Assembly (NCBI GenBank): GCA_000310025.1
Contig: FN649731.1
Span: 208,126 to 236,005, forward strand
DNA: 27,880 bases
Origin: Ectocarpus siliculosus
Taxonomy: Eukaryota; Sar; Phaeophyceae; Ectocarpales; Ectocarpaceae
Direction: 5' to 3'
Shown here one piece after another: positions 10,649 through 21,027 of this stretch. The position numbers were made by a program, and so were the translations under genes. The notes under the pieces are model-generated. The model saw nothing but the letters and a program-made list of their open reading frames with translations. It made no database searches and was not told the origin of the DNA. The first letter of the stretch is position 1; each line of letters starts with the position of its first letter.

Positions 10649-11498
10649 GTCACGGCGGTTGCGTGTGGGCGCGCGTGTACAGGTGTCCTGGGGACGTGCG
10701 TGGTAGTCTTAGAATGGTATCCAAACTACCTTGCTATGCAGACGCTGTTAGCACTGCACAACAAGTACAATACACAACGTGTACAACCACAGGACCACGA
10801 GAGAAGAGGTGCCCGCAGTTTTCTGATTGGTCATCAAGTTGCAGTACCTCTATAAAAGGCGAACGCCGAAGGTTCCTTTGCCTCAATCCTTTGGTGCATG
10901 CCGTACTCGGCCTGGCAACGATCAAAGATCTGATACATCTACGACTTACATAGCAGCCGTTGGTCATTTCTTCGAGCAACACGTGTCAGTGATGTTAGGA
11001 TTGCGCCTGAAAAAGTACAGCACAGCCTTGACTCACCGACACCGTCCATCTTCACCGCTTAACCCGGGCACCTGTGGCGACTTGGTGGGGCTGCAAGGTT
11101 CCAGGGGAGAGAAAGAGAGAGAGACAAAGACTGGTGAGGTGTGCGACCAAACCACCAGACCCACCAGATCACCCCAGATCACCAGCCGATCACAGTTACG
11201 CCGCATTCGGTTGCTCCGCATTTAGCATTTAGCGAACGTCCAAGTTGTGTCCTTGTGCCCTTGCCTTGCTCCGTGCCCACACTGGCCGTGTTCCCTACCT
11301 TTTGACACCCGGGACGCTTCCACTCCAGGAGCGCGGGAATGGACATCGCTGGTGAGCTATGGGGCGGTACTTGTGTACGTAGTGGTCACCGCGCTGTACA
11401 TGTACTATTATACCCAATCTGTCTTCAACAGCAATGCCTCACGATATACGATATGCATGCTCCATGTAGGTGGCGATGTTCATCAGATCCTTCTGGGG

Positions 11499-11650
11499 CG
11501 GGCTTTCAAGGCTTGATACTCCACTACCAGGAGGGTTACCATGCCGAACGACCCGTGGCGGGAAATATCTGGATGAGGGATTTCTAACCCCTCGCTTTTC
11601 GGCACCGCTCGTCCTTCTACTGCTGTGCAGAAATCGAGCTTTGCAAGTAG
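11499..11650. repeat. Foldback-related repeat fragment
   Basis: The right part contains TTTTCGGCACCGCTCG then CTACTGCTGTGCAGAAATCGAGCTTTGCAAG. This resembles the right arm of the foldback in intron 1 of RING gene 1 (3026-3075, with GAGAAATCGAGCTTTGAAA). The left part, GGGCTTTCAAGGCTTGATACT, resembles the inverted counterpart. Assignment to the same repeat family is inferred from these short blocks. Confidence 0.5.
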
Positions 11651-11792
11651 ACCAAAGGGGGTCTGATATTTACCGTCAAACAGGGAGTCGGTGCATGTTT
11701 TTACACGTCCACAAGCGCTCCTGTAATTAGATATGCATAGTCTCCGTAATTCGGAAATCTGTGTGTGTGAGTACATGACACAGTAGCAGGTA

Positions 11793-11796
<4 letters not shown>

Positions 11797-11837
<41 letters not shown>

Positions 11838-11844
11838 CCTCTCT
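11797..11844. repeat. (CT)n microsatellite
   Basis: A CT dinucleotide run of roughly 40 bp followed by CCCCCTCTCTCTC and two TCTCTTGCACACTACTCC-type repeats (about 11858-11900). Confidence 0.9.
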
Positions 11845-12177
11845 CTCTTGCGCGCCTCTCTTGCACACTACTCCTGTCTCTTGCACACTACTCCGTCTCT
11901 TGTTGATTCCTTGCTGTGCATGTCAGTCCTACGCACGATCACTTGCAACGACCCTCCTGCTATCGTGTGTGCCAACTGCGAAAGGGTGATGATGATGCAG
12001 CCGACTACACCTAGATTGGGCAAGGTCATCCCGCCATCCCAGTGACTCCTCGCAGAGAAATGCAGAGCTTGGCGAGGCATGCAAGCATGAGCGCTCCAAA
12101 GGAGCCGACAGGCAAGGTGTGTGTGGCGACAAGAGGAGGACGAACAGTAGCCCTTGCAGGTTTTTTTCTATGAGGGA

Positions 12178-12310
12178 ACATGTTCGATAAAGCATGCAGT
12201 CGAGGAAGTTGGGTTAAGGATACGGTTACGGTTAGGGATAGGTTCTGCGTACCCCCTCTCTGTTCTACTTCCTCATAAACTTCATTTTTCATTTCTCGCG
12301 AAGAGGGTCC
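12178..12310 (+). repeat. Dispersed repeat copy (degenerate telomere-like core)
   Basis: Starts ACATGTTCGATAAAGCATGC and ends TTTCTCGCGAAGAGGGTCC, collinear with the copy at 5563-5685. The shared interior includes the TTAGGG-type core (here decayed), a CTGCGTACCCCCTC block and TTCTACTTCCTCATAA. No coding capacity. Confidence 0.75.
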
Positions 12311-12809
12311 GGGACGAATGCTCTTGAATCTTTGCAAACCTGGTCAAGAGGTCTGACTTGAATTACTGTACGTATAGCACCAGCACGAGCAGCAGGGAGA
12401 GAGGTAGGCACCGTTCGACTCTGCCAAGCGGTGAGTCGGCGAACGATATTTTGCTCCGGGTAGACTGAATCATGGCCGTGTGCGTAAGACACCGGAGGTA
12501 GCGTCGAGAAGCGCTGAAACACGCGAACCATTGCAGAACGATCGACCATGCTGTGTGCTCATTTAGTGTCTGGCTGCAGCTTACCAGCAGGACGCTGTCC
12601 GACGTGAAGGCTTTTATGTTTATTTTTGTGAGAATAATGCTGTAGCAGACACGTGCAGCGTCATGACGAGTAGGTGAAGTACGTTGAGCGGAATGAACTG
12701 TCTTTCATCAGTACACCCGAAGACACAACAACTCGACGCGCCATGATTTCGGCGATTCGCATGCCTTCAAAGATATATATGTAGCGGTCGCAACATATCG
12801 GATCCAAAA

Positions 12810-13637
12810 ATGGGACGGAATGTGGTGGCCATCCTGAATCTTGCTGGGGTTAGGCGTTGCCCTGTCTCCAAGCAGGTCAGCCGTCGCGTTTCTTTCCAGT
12901 GCATTCGGCTGCGGCGCGCGAGACGTACGGAATGCCGACGGGAGGATGTGTCTCTTCTACGAAAGGCCGAGGCCGAAAGTCTTCGAGAGCACACATTTTT
13001 GCACAGCTGTGCAGGTTTCCGTATTGGTGTTTTTGCACATCCATTCATGATTCAACGTATCTCCGATGCGGTTCCTGACTGGACTTTTTCGACCCCACGG
13101 AACAAGCTTGAATCGGAGGAGACGCCTGTTCCTAAGCGCACTCTCCCACTCCCGCCTTCACAATTCTTGTTGTGCTCCTTGCGCGATCCTTTCTGGACAA
13201 ACTACTTTTCCCAGGCACGCCGGTTGCAGTGGCGGACAAGCCGAGCCCACCCCGCCTTGTCGCCGGAGGTGCGCGAGTGGACCTTAGCCTGCGTTTCACT
13301 GTCTCGGCAGTCAGCAGAGACGCGGTCCCCTGCGGCGACGACGCCGGTCTTGCCACCTGGCCGGCCTCCTGTCGTACCCCCAGCGCTCGGTCAGCCCACG
13401 GCGCCGTTCGCTGAGCCCCGGGTTCGGCCACCGTTCTCACGGAACACGGAACGTCTGGCGTCCCGTGTCGACAAGGTCCTGGAAGCAGACACGAGAGCAG
13501 AGCCTTTTGTGGTCGACTTGGCGGAAGCTTGGGGCAAACGGAGGCTTTTGCGGTTGAGCCTGCAAAGCCTGGTCGTGTCATCGTCGGGAAGTGCAACAGC
13601 AGTGGTGTCAGCACCGGCAATGAATGGCGGCCGGTAG
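12810..13637 (+). CDS. Hypothetical protein, unassigned single-exon ORF
   Basis: An uninterrupted frame of 275 codons from ATG 12810, the longest unassigned open frame outside repeats. The N-terminal 80 residues are rich in Arg and Cys, the middle (about 170-210) is Pro-rich, and the C-terminal 60 residues are charged, with Leu-rich helix potential. I recognise no domain, signal peptide or membrane segment. A TATA-like ATATATAT lies about 30 bp upstream. The opposite strand is also open at 13620-13132, which weakens the case. It may be a real lineage-specific gene, one exon of a larger gene, or a chance frame in GC-rich DNA. Confidence 0.3.
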   Translation: MGRNVVAILNLAGVRRCPVSKQVSRRVSFQCIRLRRARRTECRREDVSLLRKAEAESLREHTFLHSCAGFRIGVFAHPFMIQRISDAVPDWTFSTPRNKLESEETPVPKRTLPLPPSQFLLCSLRDPFWTNYFSQARRLQWRTSRAHPALSPEVREWTLACVSLSRQSAETRSPAATTPVLPPGRPPVVPPALGQPTAPFAEPRVRPPFSRNTERLASRVDKVLEADTRAEPFVVDLAEAWGKRRLLRLSLQSLVVSSSGSATAVVSAPAMNGGR

Positions 13638-14881
13638 GGCGGCAGGGAACGCGGGGACAGTGGTGGCGGTGGTGGCAGCGATAGGCGAAAGGTCTCCCCC
13701 CGCCGGCCCTACCCGAAGACCTTGTTGAATCCCCCAGAGAATCGTTGAGAGCAAGCCGACAAAATGCCGCAAATATGGAAACACAATAATAGACATAAAT
13801 TTAGAAGCGCAACGCAGAAAGGCGGCACGTTCCGAAACGCCGCGGTCCACCCTGTTTCGCTGCGTACGACAAAGACGACCTGATCAAGAGTATCGAGAGC
13901 AAGAGTAGCATCACGGGGGTTGGACAACATCATGCGCTATTCGTTCGTATCGAATGTGTTTCTTTAGACGATTGCTACGCTTGCTTCGTTGGCGACCGAT
14001 CATCCATGACTCTGTAATAGGACCGTTTTCCCTTCACGTTCCGATCCTTGCCCTAGCTTTGGTGGTGTTGGTTGTGTTTGTTGGGTCTGCGATCGATCAC
14101 AGAGAGGTGGGCCTCACCCACTATGTCCTTGCTGGCTACTTATTGCCATGCATTGCCTATATTCTTGACTTGGATGTGTAGCGCGGGTGAGGGTAGTTGG
14201 AATATTCTAGGCGCTTTCGTTCCTCTCTGCTGCGCGGCTGCGTTATTTGTCGAGCAGGGATCTTAGGAGGAACCTTTTGACCCACGGAGAAACAGCAGAG
14301 ATCTCGATGTGCTGGATGCGTAATTTGCACACCCTTCAAACCACACAACAATATACGTTGTTGATTCAGCGTTTGAGCCATTGCAACTGCTGTTCAGACT
14401 CACATCGCCCGTCTATACGAGTAGGTTTAGAAAAGAAAAGTTGTCTACAACAGACTGCTGTAGCGTCAAATGCATTGCACGATTGATTCTGGATTAACTA
14501 CTGCTGTAAGTACCGTTCGAGATCAATCCCCATTCGAAGGGTATTCGTGACTTAGACTTTGCCGCAGTGAAGGATGAGGATAAAGATGTACAATACTGGA
14601 CTTCTTTTCGTGCACACCCGTGAAGTCACTATCGGCACAAACTTTACCGGAGAGGCTCTAGATTTCAAATTCAAATTTACAATCATTGCTTGCATGTTGT
14701 GAAAGAGCACATCACATCCGTCCTCCTCTCTTGAAATTTGCAATGTCTATATTCGCAATGCTGATGACAACTCTTTTGAGTCATAAAGGACCTGGAAGGT
14801 ACTCTGTGATATCATGTTTCGGTCGGTCTATGTACGAAGAGGATTGAGAGAGTCGACCAGCGCGCAGACTTCCTCGGGCAT
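13638..14881. other. Intergenic region up to the MULE left end
   Basis: No supported gene. A 75-codon frame at 13954-14181 contains a hydrophobic stretch that could span a membrane, but there is no other sign of coding. The last bases before 14882 are the left flank of the transposon. Confidence 0.55.
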
Positions 14882-15089
14882 GGGCAGGGGCGCGAATATT
14901 TGCAATCCATGGATTATAGAAGAGAACCACAGTCCAAACATCCAGACGGATCGAAACCCCGGGACATGGGGCGCGAATATTTGCAATCCATGGATTATAA
15001 AAGAGAACCACAGTCCAAACATCCGGACGGATCGAAACCCCGGGAAACCGCCCGGAGTGTCCCCGAAGAGGTTCTCCTCTCTCCCTCTC
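14882..15089 (+). repeat. MULE left terminal inverted repeat with 81-bp tandem unit
   Basis: Two tandem units of 81 bp start at 14890 and 14971, each opening GCGCGAATATTTGCAATCC and ending near GATCGAAACCCCGGGA. They differ at only a few bases. After the second unit the repeat continues through CCGCCCGGAGTGTCCCCGAA to CTCCCTCTC at 15089. The right terminal repeat (20905-21027, inverted) has only one unit. Left and right match closely except for this duplication and a few small changes. Confidence 0.9.
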
Positions 15090-16002
15090 AAATTCAATAT
15101 TATCTCGGAGCCTGGATCTAACGCCCGTTGTCTTCGGAAGCAGAGCTCTCGTCTGCAGCAACAGCCTCAACAGTCCATACTGCCATACTGGCACATATTT
15201 CACGCCAAGGCCACCCTTCGCACCCGGGATGCCCAGGAGACGCTAGGCCTCAGAGGAACAGGAGGACACGACGACACACAACGCCCCGTACTTAGAGGAG
15301 TGCTCGTCTCTCTCTGTGTGTGTGTCTATCCGCGTGTGGTGCTGCTGTTGTTGTGCGTTTCTGCTGCTGCAAGCAATTGTTGCTGTAGATTTTGTGAACT
15401 ACATACAGCAGTATTCTTTTTTTGGTAGATATAACCTGCTGCACGGTGCTGCCGTGATGGATGTCAGTCATCATGGGGCCGTCAAAATCTGTAGGCATCG
15501 TTTAGTTCGCACACCGCAGGCCCGCTCAACAAACTCGAGACGCGGCTCACACGGTTTTCTTCGCAGAGCACACAGGTCGACAAGCACAGATAGACGCAGA
15601 AAAAAACAAAACAGAACAATCAATATCCAACAGCGATTTGATGATAGACTGACCCCCACCAAAAAAATGAAAGGACCTGGATATGACCCCAACACGGCAA
15701 AAAAGGGGGCGGAAGAAAGAAAAGAAAAGGAAATGGAACAAAAGAAATAAAAACAGGACAGGAACCAGATGGCCCCATCGAACGCTACACCGCAACAACC
15801 AAATAGACATACAAACACAAAATCGACAACATCACAGACGGCGATCGGCGCAAAAACGCCGAAGCGAAAAATAAACAACACACCGAGCCTTGACCTGCCG
15901 CCGGGGGGGGACAAAACATCGTTCAGGCATATGCCCCGGTGACGTCGTAAACCTAGGGCCGCGTACCGCTACTCACGTACCCCAAAGTATGCAACACCGA
16001 AA
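15090..16002. other. MULE internal region downstream of the transposase
   Basis: No supported gene. Bases 15594-15870 are strikingly A-rich on the + strand (AAAAAACAAAACAGAACAAT and similar). This creates a long hydrophobic frame on - (15914-15471) that is probably an artefact of composition. It would lie 3' of the minus-strand transposase and may hold its untranslated end. Confidence 0.5.
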
Positions 16003-19000
16003 CTAGAGTTGGGACCCCGAAGTCGCGGCTCTCTTGCTACCCCCTCTTGTGTATCTTTCTGCAGCGCCAGGTCGTCTTTTATTACTTGTCCTAGCGGGCA
16101 GGCGAACAGTTCCAGGGTTGGCCATGAAGAGAGCCGCCCCCCGCCCTCCCGTCGTTGTAGTTCCTACCCCGCCTGCTTGCACATTGACCATCGTCAGAAA
16201 TTGGTCCACGAGGGCTACGGCGACTGTCGGTGAAAAGCGATCAGACAAAATACTCGCGGCTTGCCCGAGCTTCTTCGTTACGTCGGCGAACAACACTTGT
16301 CTATCCTGGTCCGTGGGCCCCTTCTCCTTCAAGTCCAACAGGACCGTCTGCACCGTCTGGCTGCTCCCAACGAAAGACTTCCATCTCCCGCTGCATCCCC
16401 CCACCCCCTCTCCCTCTCCCTCTCCCGCCGCCCCGTCCACTTCTCTCGCAGCGTGGCGGTTGGATACCACCCACCGAGGGCGGGCGACATCCGGCCAGTC
16501 CTGCTGCGGTGTTCCCCTCGCCTTTTCCGTCAGCCAGTGCTCGTGCAGGAGGCCTACGTGGAATCTGAATCGGGGGCTGTACATCATCGCCGCCCACACA
16601 TGGCGACAAAATAGCCTGAGAGTTTGGAGTGTGCGGCACTGGCAGAGATGGCTACCGTCGGAAAAGAGCAAGACGAGGTAGTCGAAGGCCTTGTCATCAC
16701 GCTGCTCGTGAATCCCGAAGACGTAAATGGCGTCGCAAAGCTTGTCCTCGATGTACTCGAACGTGCGCCCCGAAGCTGCCGCGCGTTCTGGTCCATCCAC
16801 CTCCCCACCACCCATCTGGCAAAACGTGATGGCCGCGGTCATCTCTTGCTCCATGAACCGCCGCGGCCAGCCCGCGATGGAGAACTCGCAGGACTCGAGC
16901 ACACTCTTGAAAGCGGTCGCTGGTGGAGCCGCCATCCGATTAGGCGGCAGATGGTCGATTGCGTCACGCAGCATGGCGGCATCCTTCTGGGAACAGATGA
17001 TGCCCGAAAAGTACTTCGCCACGTCCAAAAGCGAGGAGCGCGAGTTGCACCTATCCCTGATGAGGGCGTTTTGGCCTGTTGTGTGTGCGGCGGACAAACA
17101 CGCAAGAAGCGACACACAAACCAAACCGTAGGTTAGTGATTGGTGTCATCAGACATCGTTGAAGTCGCAGTACGCCAAACGACTGAAAGAGAAGCCTATG
17201 ACTTGACGCACCCATCGCCACAGATGTATGTACACGTGAGCCGGACGATCGCAGTGCACCGACCAAGTACATCAATCCCGAACAACAGGGGCCGGACAAC
17301 AGCCACATGTTTCGAAGAGGTCGTAAACATTAGCGTCATGTAGGGAGTTGTTTACTGGTCATCCACTGACGGCGTACGATAAATTCGTCCAGAAGCACTC
17401 ACCAATGGGCATAGTAAATAGGGGGCAAGGAAGATAGCCGCCCCCAACCCCTACAGACGTAGAAAAACTCCCAAAAACAACGACAACGCTATATGCGCTG
17501 TCGTTCTCGAACAAAACGCTCATGATGGCAGATGACGCATACACGCACCTTCAACTCTTGATGTCGTCCACGAACCCACGGAGAACACCAGGGGCGACAC
17601 ATATTCCGCCCACCGTGCACGGTCGTCATATACTACTTGCATGTACTTCTCCGCCTTCGGGTACTTTTCGATGAGGGCGTTGAACTTCCGTTCGAACTTC
17701 GCCAATGACAGCTGCTGACGCACACACCTGAACTCGTCCATGAAAGGCTGCGGAAAACACAAACGACGTGGGCCGGGTGGGTGTTGCGTGAGTTGGGGCC
17801 TTTGCGATATGGGCTACCGGTCTGTACGATTGACTGCCACCAACAACCCCGTACACTTCGTTAGCGCTAAGGCGAGACGAGGAGAGGGTTGAAAAAACTC
17901 AGCGACATACCATTGGTGCTTACAACCTGCTGCTGCTGCTGCTGCTTTTTCTGTGTGCACTGGACGTCGTGAGGTATGTTTCCGTCGAAGCCGAGGTCGT
18001 CTCCGCATCACGGTCTACGCAGAGACGCTGGATATCACTCTTCCAAGTAGGCGACACTGATCCATGACAACGCACCAACTCGCACAGGGGATACAAGCGG
18101 GAGTGGGGGAGGGGGGCTAGAGTGGGCAGCGTACGTCGCGCGACCAGGACAATACGAGAGGCCAGACTAACCACGCCAACACACACAGTAGAGCGCACCT
18201 TCATGTACCCACCAAGGACTTTAGCGAGGGCCTTGATAACGTTCTGGTTGAGGTGCCATAAATTGCGCCTCGCCAGCGCGTCCGGGAACACCTCTCGCAC
18301 CGCCGCCGTCATCGCCGCGTCCGCGTCCTGGATGAAGGTATCCGGCTGCTTCCCGCGAGACTCCAACGCACTCTTCAACATCCACAGGAAAGTGTCCGTT
18401 GTGGTGTCGGCCGTTATGCTTTGGCCGACGATCCGCGTCCGATACTCCGAATCGACGACAGCGAGCACACCGAGAGGCATACGGTATCTGTTCTTGACAG
18501 CGGTGTCGTCGTAGAGCGCAACGTGACCGTACCGATTCCAAAGCGCCACCTGCGTATTCGGAGCATGACGTCGAAGGGGATCGAGAGCACTTAATTGTGG
18601 GTGTGACGTGTGTTGGACGCGTCACAACGCACCCCCACCCTTGCCTACGGCGTGCTTTCGGTCAGACGTCCTACATTTGCGGACGGCGAAGCGGTACGTG
18701 CGAGATGCTAAAATGAAAGCAAACCTTCCGGCTGGGGAATATTCGTATGGGGCACAACGACCGGCGACCTACCTGCTCTCTCGTTTGCCACCAGATGTGC
18801 GTCAGGCGGCCGCTGTCATCCATCTTGATCTCGCACACTCCGCCGTCGGCCGTCGCGGCCATGACCTGAAATTGCAACATGTTAAGCGCCCGGAAACATC
18901 GAGGGCATCAGCGCAAAACCACGACGACGGCACGGCACACATTTTTTACCTCCAACATTTCTTGGTTTGGTGTCATGGGGCATATATTCTCCCGGTTGTC

Positions 19001-19252
19001 ACCTGCGATCGTATGTGTCTTGTCGCCCGGATACCGCCTTGAGCAAATACTCCAACATCCCACACACAAACAAGAGAGGCAACAGTCTCAACGGACACAT
19101 GGACACACCTCTTCGTACGCATCGGCAGCATCTCTCGGCTTCTCCGCCCCGTGCACAATGGCAGCTGCGTTCTGCACCGCGCGCTTGTTGATGTCGATGT
19201 CGCTGTCCTCGTGCAACGCCTTCATTGCTTTCGTCACCTCTTTTGGCTTCAT
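16003..19252 (-). CDS. MULE transposase with SWIM zinc finger (FAR1/MULE family)
   Basis: Exons inferred on -: 19252-19109, 18865-18773, 18549-18199, 17747-17549 and 17075-16003. All join in phase, giving 619 residues from the first Met of the first exon. Introns are 223-473 bp with GT-AG ends. Exon 1 resembles the N-terminal region of FAR1/MULE proteins (MKPKEVTKAMKAL). The transposase core spans about 80-265: YDDTA (first catalytic Asp, 93 or 94), MPLGVLAVVDSEYRTRIV, FIQDADAAM (D154), a WH pair (178-179), RWAEYV, and the TTSRVEG block at the exon 4/5 junction. A SWIM finger follows: C407-x-C409-x9-C419-x-H421. The C-terminal tail is basic. The first exon has an acceptor (GGCGCAG|GT) just upstream, so at least one more 5' exon is likely; a candidate at 19942-19765 joins in phase. 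No stop or frameshift interrupts the inferred product, so it may be active. Family assignment is strong; exact exon ends are inferred. Confidence 0.85.
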
Positions 19253-19470
19253 CCCATGACCTGCGCCGTATGGGAGAGCCGGGAGCACAAAAATAAGTGG
19301 CGTGTCACAGACAAACAGGGTAACAATGTGGAGGCGACAGCAGTACCACGCTTCAAGGGCCGTTCGTCATGCGGCATCATGACTACCAACCATGACAAAC
19401 CGTGGGATACGACGGGAGCCACTGTAGACCTACTCCAACGAGTTCAATCTTCCTTGCCCCATATTTGATT

Positions 19471-20325
19471 CACAAGACAAGACAAATGAAACGTTTCGCC
19501 GTCCACCGCTGAGTACACGAAAACAGCGAACCGAACGTGCACGCGTTGAAAGGCACGAGGTGCAGCACAGCAGGGACAATCAATTGGCGTGCTACACCCA
19601 CGAAAACAATGGCAGGGCCTCTACAGGGAGCCTTGATGTGGACCGGGGGAATGCCAGATACCGGTGCTCTTTTCATGGGGCCAAGGGGAACAGCAGCAGC
19701 AACATCAAGTAAAGCACACAAAAAAACATTGTGGGTGTCACGCCGAACGGCACGTGTCAAGCACCAACCCGTCTCGCCTGCGTTTCCGGCGGGGGGCTGG
19801 TGGTCAATGTCTGCTGCTGTTGTTGCTGTACGGGGTGGGCTTGTACAGGGTAGCCCGCAAAACCTCCGGCGGCCCCAGCATCGGGAGCACCCACAGGGGC
19901 CGGAGTTCCCAACGGCAGACCAGTGCGAGGTGAAAGCATGGCCTGCAACCGCACGCGAAACCCACCACGCGGCGGAATGGAAGGACACCATGTCAACGTT
20001 TGATCACAAGACAAGACAAATGAAACGTTTCGCCGTCCACCGCTGAGTACACGAAAACAGCGAACCGTACGTGCACGCGTTGAAAGGCACGAGGTACAGC
20101 ACAGCAGCGACAATCCACTGGCGTGCTACACCCACGGAACAAACATTGCCGGTGTCACGTCGAACCGCACTTGTCAAACATCAACCCGTCTCGCCTGCGT
20201 TTCCGGCGGAGGGCTGGTGGTCAATATCTGCTGCTGTTGTTGCTGTACGGGGTGGGCTTGTACAGGGTAGCCCGCAAAGGCTCCCGCAGCGCCAGCATGA
20301 CGAGCACCGTAAGAGGCCGACAGAG
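19471..20325. repeat. Tandem duplication inside the MULE
   Basis: Bases from 19471 and from 20006 (offset 535) start with the same CACAAGACAAGACAAATGAA and continue closely similar to about 20325. The second copy lacks about 125 bp present in the first (roughly 19605-19730). Differences are single-base changes. Both copies contain a minus-strand frame with a Gln run (see the separate entry). Confidence 0.9.
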
Positions 20326-20346
20326 CAGCACTGGATGGAAGCATTC
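19765..20346 (-). other. Candidate 5' exon of the transposase, present in two copies
   Basis: In each copy of the tandem duplication a minus-strand frame (19942-19765 and 20346-about 20177) follows an AG acceptor-like site. It encodes a Gly/Ala/Pro segment, then GYPVQAHPVQQQQQQ and LTTSPPPETQARR. The downstream copy can end at G|GTGCTT (19765) in phase 1, which matches the acceptor at 19261 and would give ...QARRVGHGMKPKEV. The upstream copy has a changed donor region (GTTGATG). Low-complexity N-terminal extensions are common in such proteins. Use of either copy is inference. Confidence 0.35.
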
Positions 20347-20904
20347 CTAGCAATGACACTACCGCACGGCAGGCCACGGGTCCCACGACGCGAACATGGA
20401 GGGTAGACACATGAAGTTAAGGGGTTGGGCAAGTGCGTGCACAATGCCTGCACCTCTACCAGCCCAGCACTGCTGTAGCACCACCATACAGCCGAGCAGC
20501 CAGAAGAAAAGACTCCGGACTATACGGCAAGGACAACAGGCAGGGCCTGGCCTGGCCTGACCACACCAGTGCAGGCACATGATCACCAACGTACGTACGA
20601 CGGCAACAACAGGTACAGAGCAGCATCGACACGTGGGACAGCATGAGGGAGGCTGCAACACAGGAGACAGACCAACACACACATGGCGCTGGTGCGGGTG
20701 CGGCCGTTGCTATTTTATTTCCAAAAAAAACATCACAGAGAGGGTGAGGGTGAGGCACAGACACAGAGGATGCACGGACGCCTGTCGGGACGGGATCTCA
20801 CCAGTTATCGTTGTGTGTTGTCTCCTCGTCTTCCCCCAGCGTGCGGGTGCGTGTCGCCGCCTTCAGACGGCTCTCCGCCGCCGTGATTATCGCTGCTTTT
20901 ATAG

Positions 20905-21027
20905 GAGAGGGAGAAGAACCTCTTCGGGGACACTCCGGGCGGTTTCCCGGGGTTTCGATCCATATGGATGTTTGGACTGTGGTTCTCTTCTATAATCCAT
21001 GGATTGCAAATATTCGCGCCCCTGCCC
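20905..21027 (-). repeat. MULE right terminal inverted repeat
   Basis: Read on -, it begins GGGCAGGGGCGCGAATATTT at 21027 and runs to the GAGAGGGAGAAGAACCTCTT block near 20905. It matches the left end closely, with one unit instead of two. Just outside, CCTGCCCAT and ATGGGCAGG form a 9-bp inverted repeat around CGGGAC (21020-21043), so the flank itself carries a copy of the terminal motif. Confidence 0.9.

Larger units (their letters stand above)
10649..12809. other. Repeat-bearing region with no supported gene
   Basis: This is upstream of the minus-strand RING gene, so its promoter should lie in the first part. No coding exon can be supported. It contains a foldback-related fragment (11499-11650), a (CT)n tract (11797-11844) and a dispersed repeat copy (12178-12310). 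A TATA-like ATATATAT at 12773-12780 lies about 30 bp before the ATG of the next ORF. Confidence 0.6.
14882..21027 (-). mobile_element. Complete Mutator-like element (MULE) with long terminal inverted repeats
   Basis: The left end at 14882 begins GGGCAGGGGCGCGAATATTT. The right end at 21027 reads the same on the other strand. Homology between the ends continues inward to about 15089 and 20905 with few differences, so these are terminal inverted repeats of roughly 125 bp, plus one extra 81-bp unit on the left. Between them, on -, lies a spliced MULE-type transposase. Total length is about 6.15 kb. Flanks carry TCGGGCAT on the left and TCGGGACAT on the right. These are similar but not identical, so a target-site duplication (about 9 bp in this superfamily) is only suggested. 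Close similarity of the ends and an open transposase frame suggest a fairly recent insertion. Confidence 0.82.

Noticed and set aside
13132-13620. 162-codon minus-strand frame
   Set aside because: Opposite the 275-codon + ORF, with no domain; at most one of the two can be supported and the + frame is longer.
14814-15428. 204-codon plus-strand frame
   Set aside because: Mostly the MULE terminal repeat, whose 81-bp unit (a multiple of three) keeps the frame open by chance.
15471-15914. 147-codon hydrophobic minus-strand frame resembling a membrane protein
   Set aside because: It is the complement of an A-rich tract; the Phe/Leu/Val content follows from composition.
18550-18610. Upstream extension of transposase exon 3 (an open frame reading ALDPLRRHAPNTQ)
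   Set aside because: The frame is open, but joining exon 2 directly at 18549 gives the family-like WWQTREQ-VALWNRYGHV continuity, so this stretch is taken as intron.
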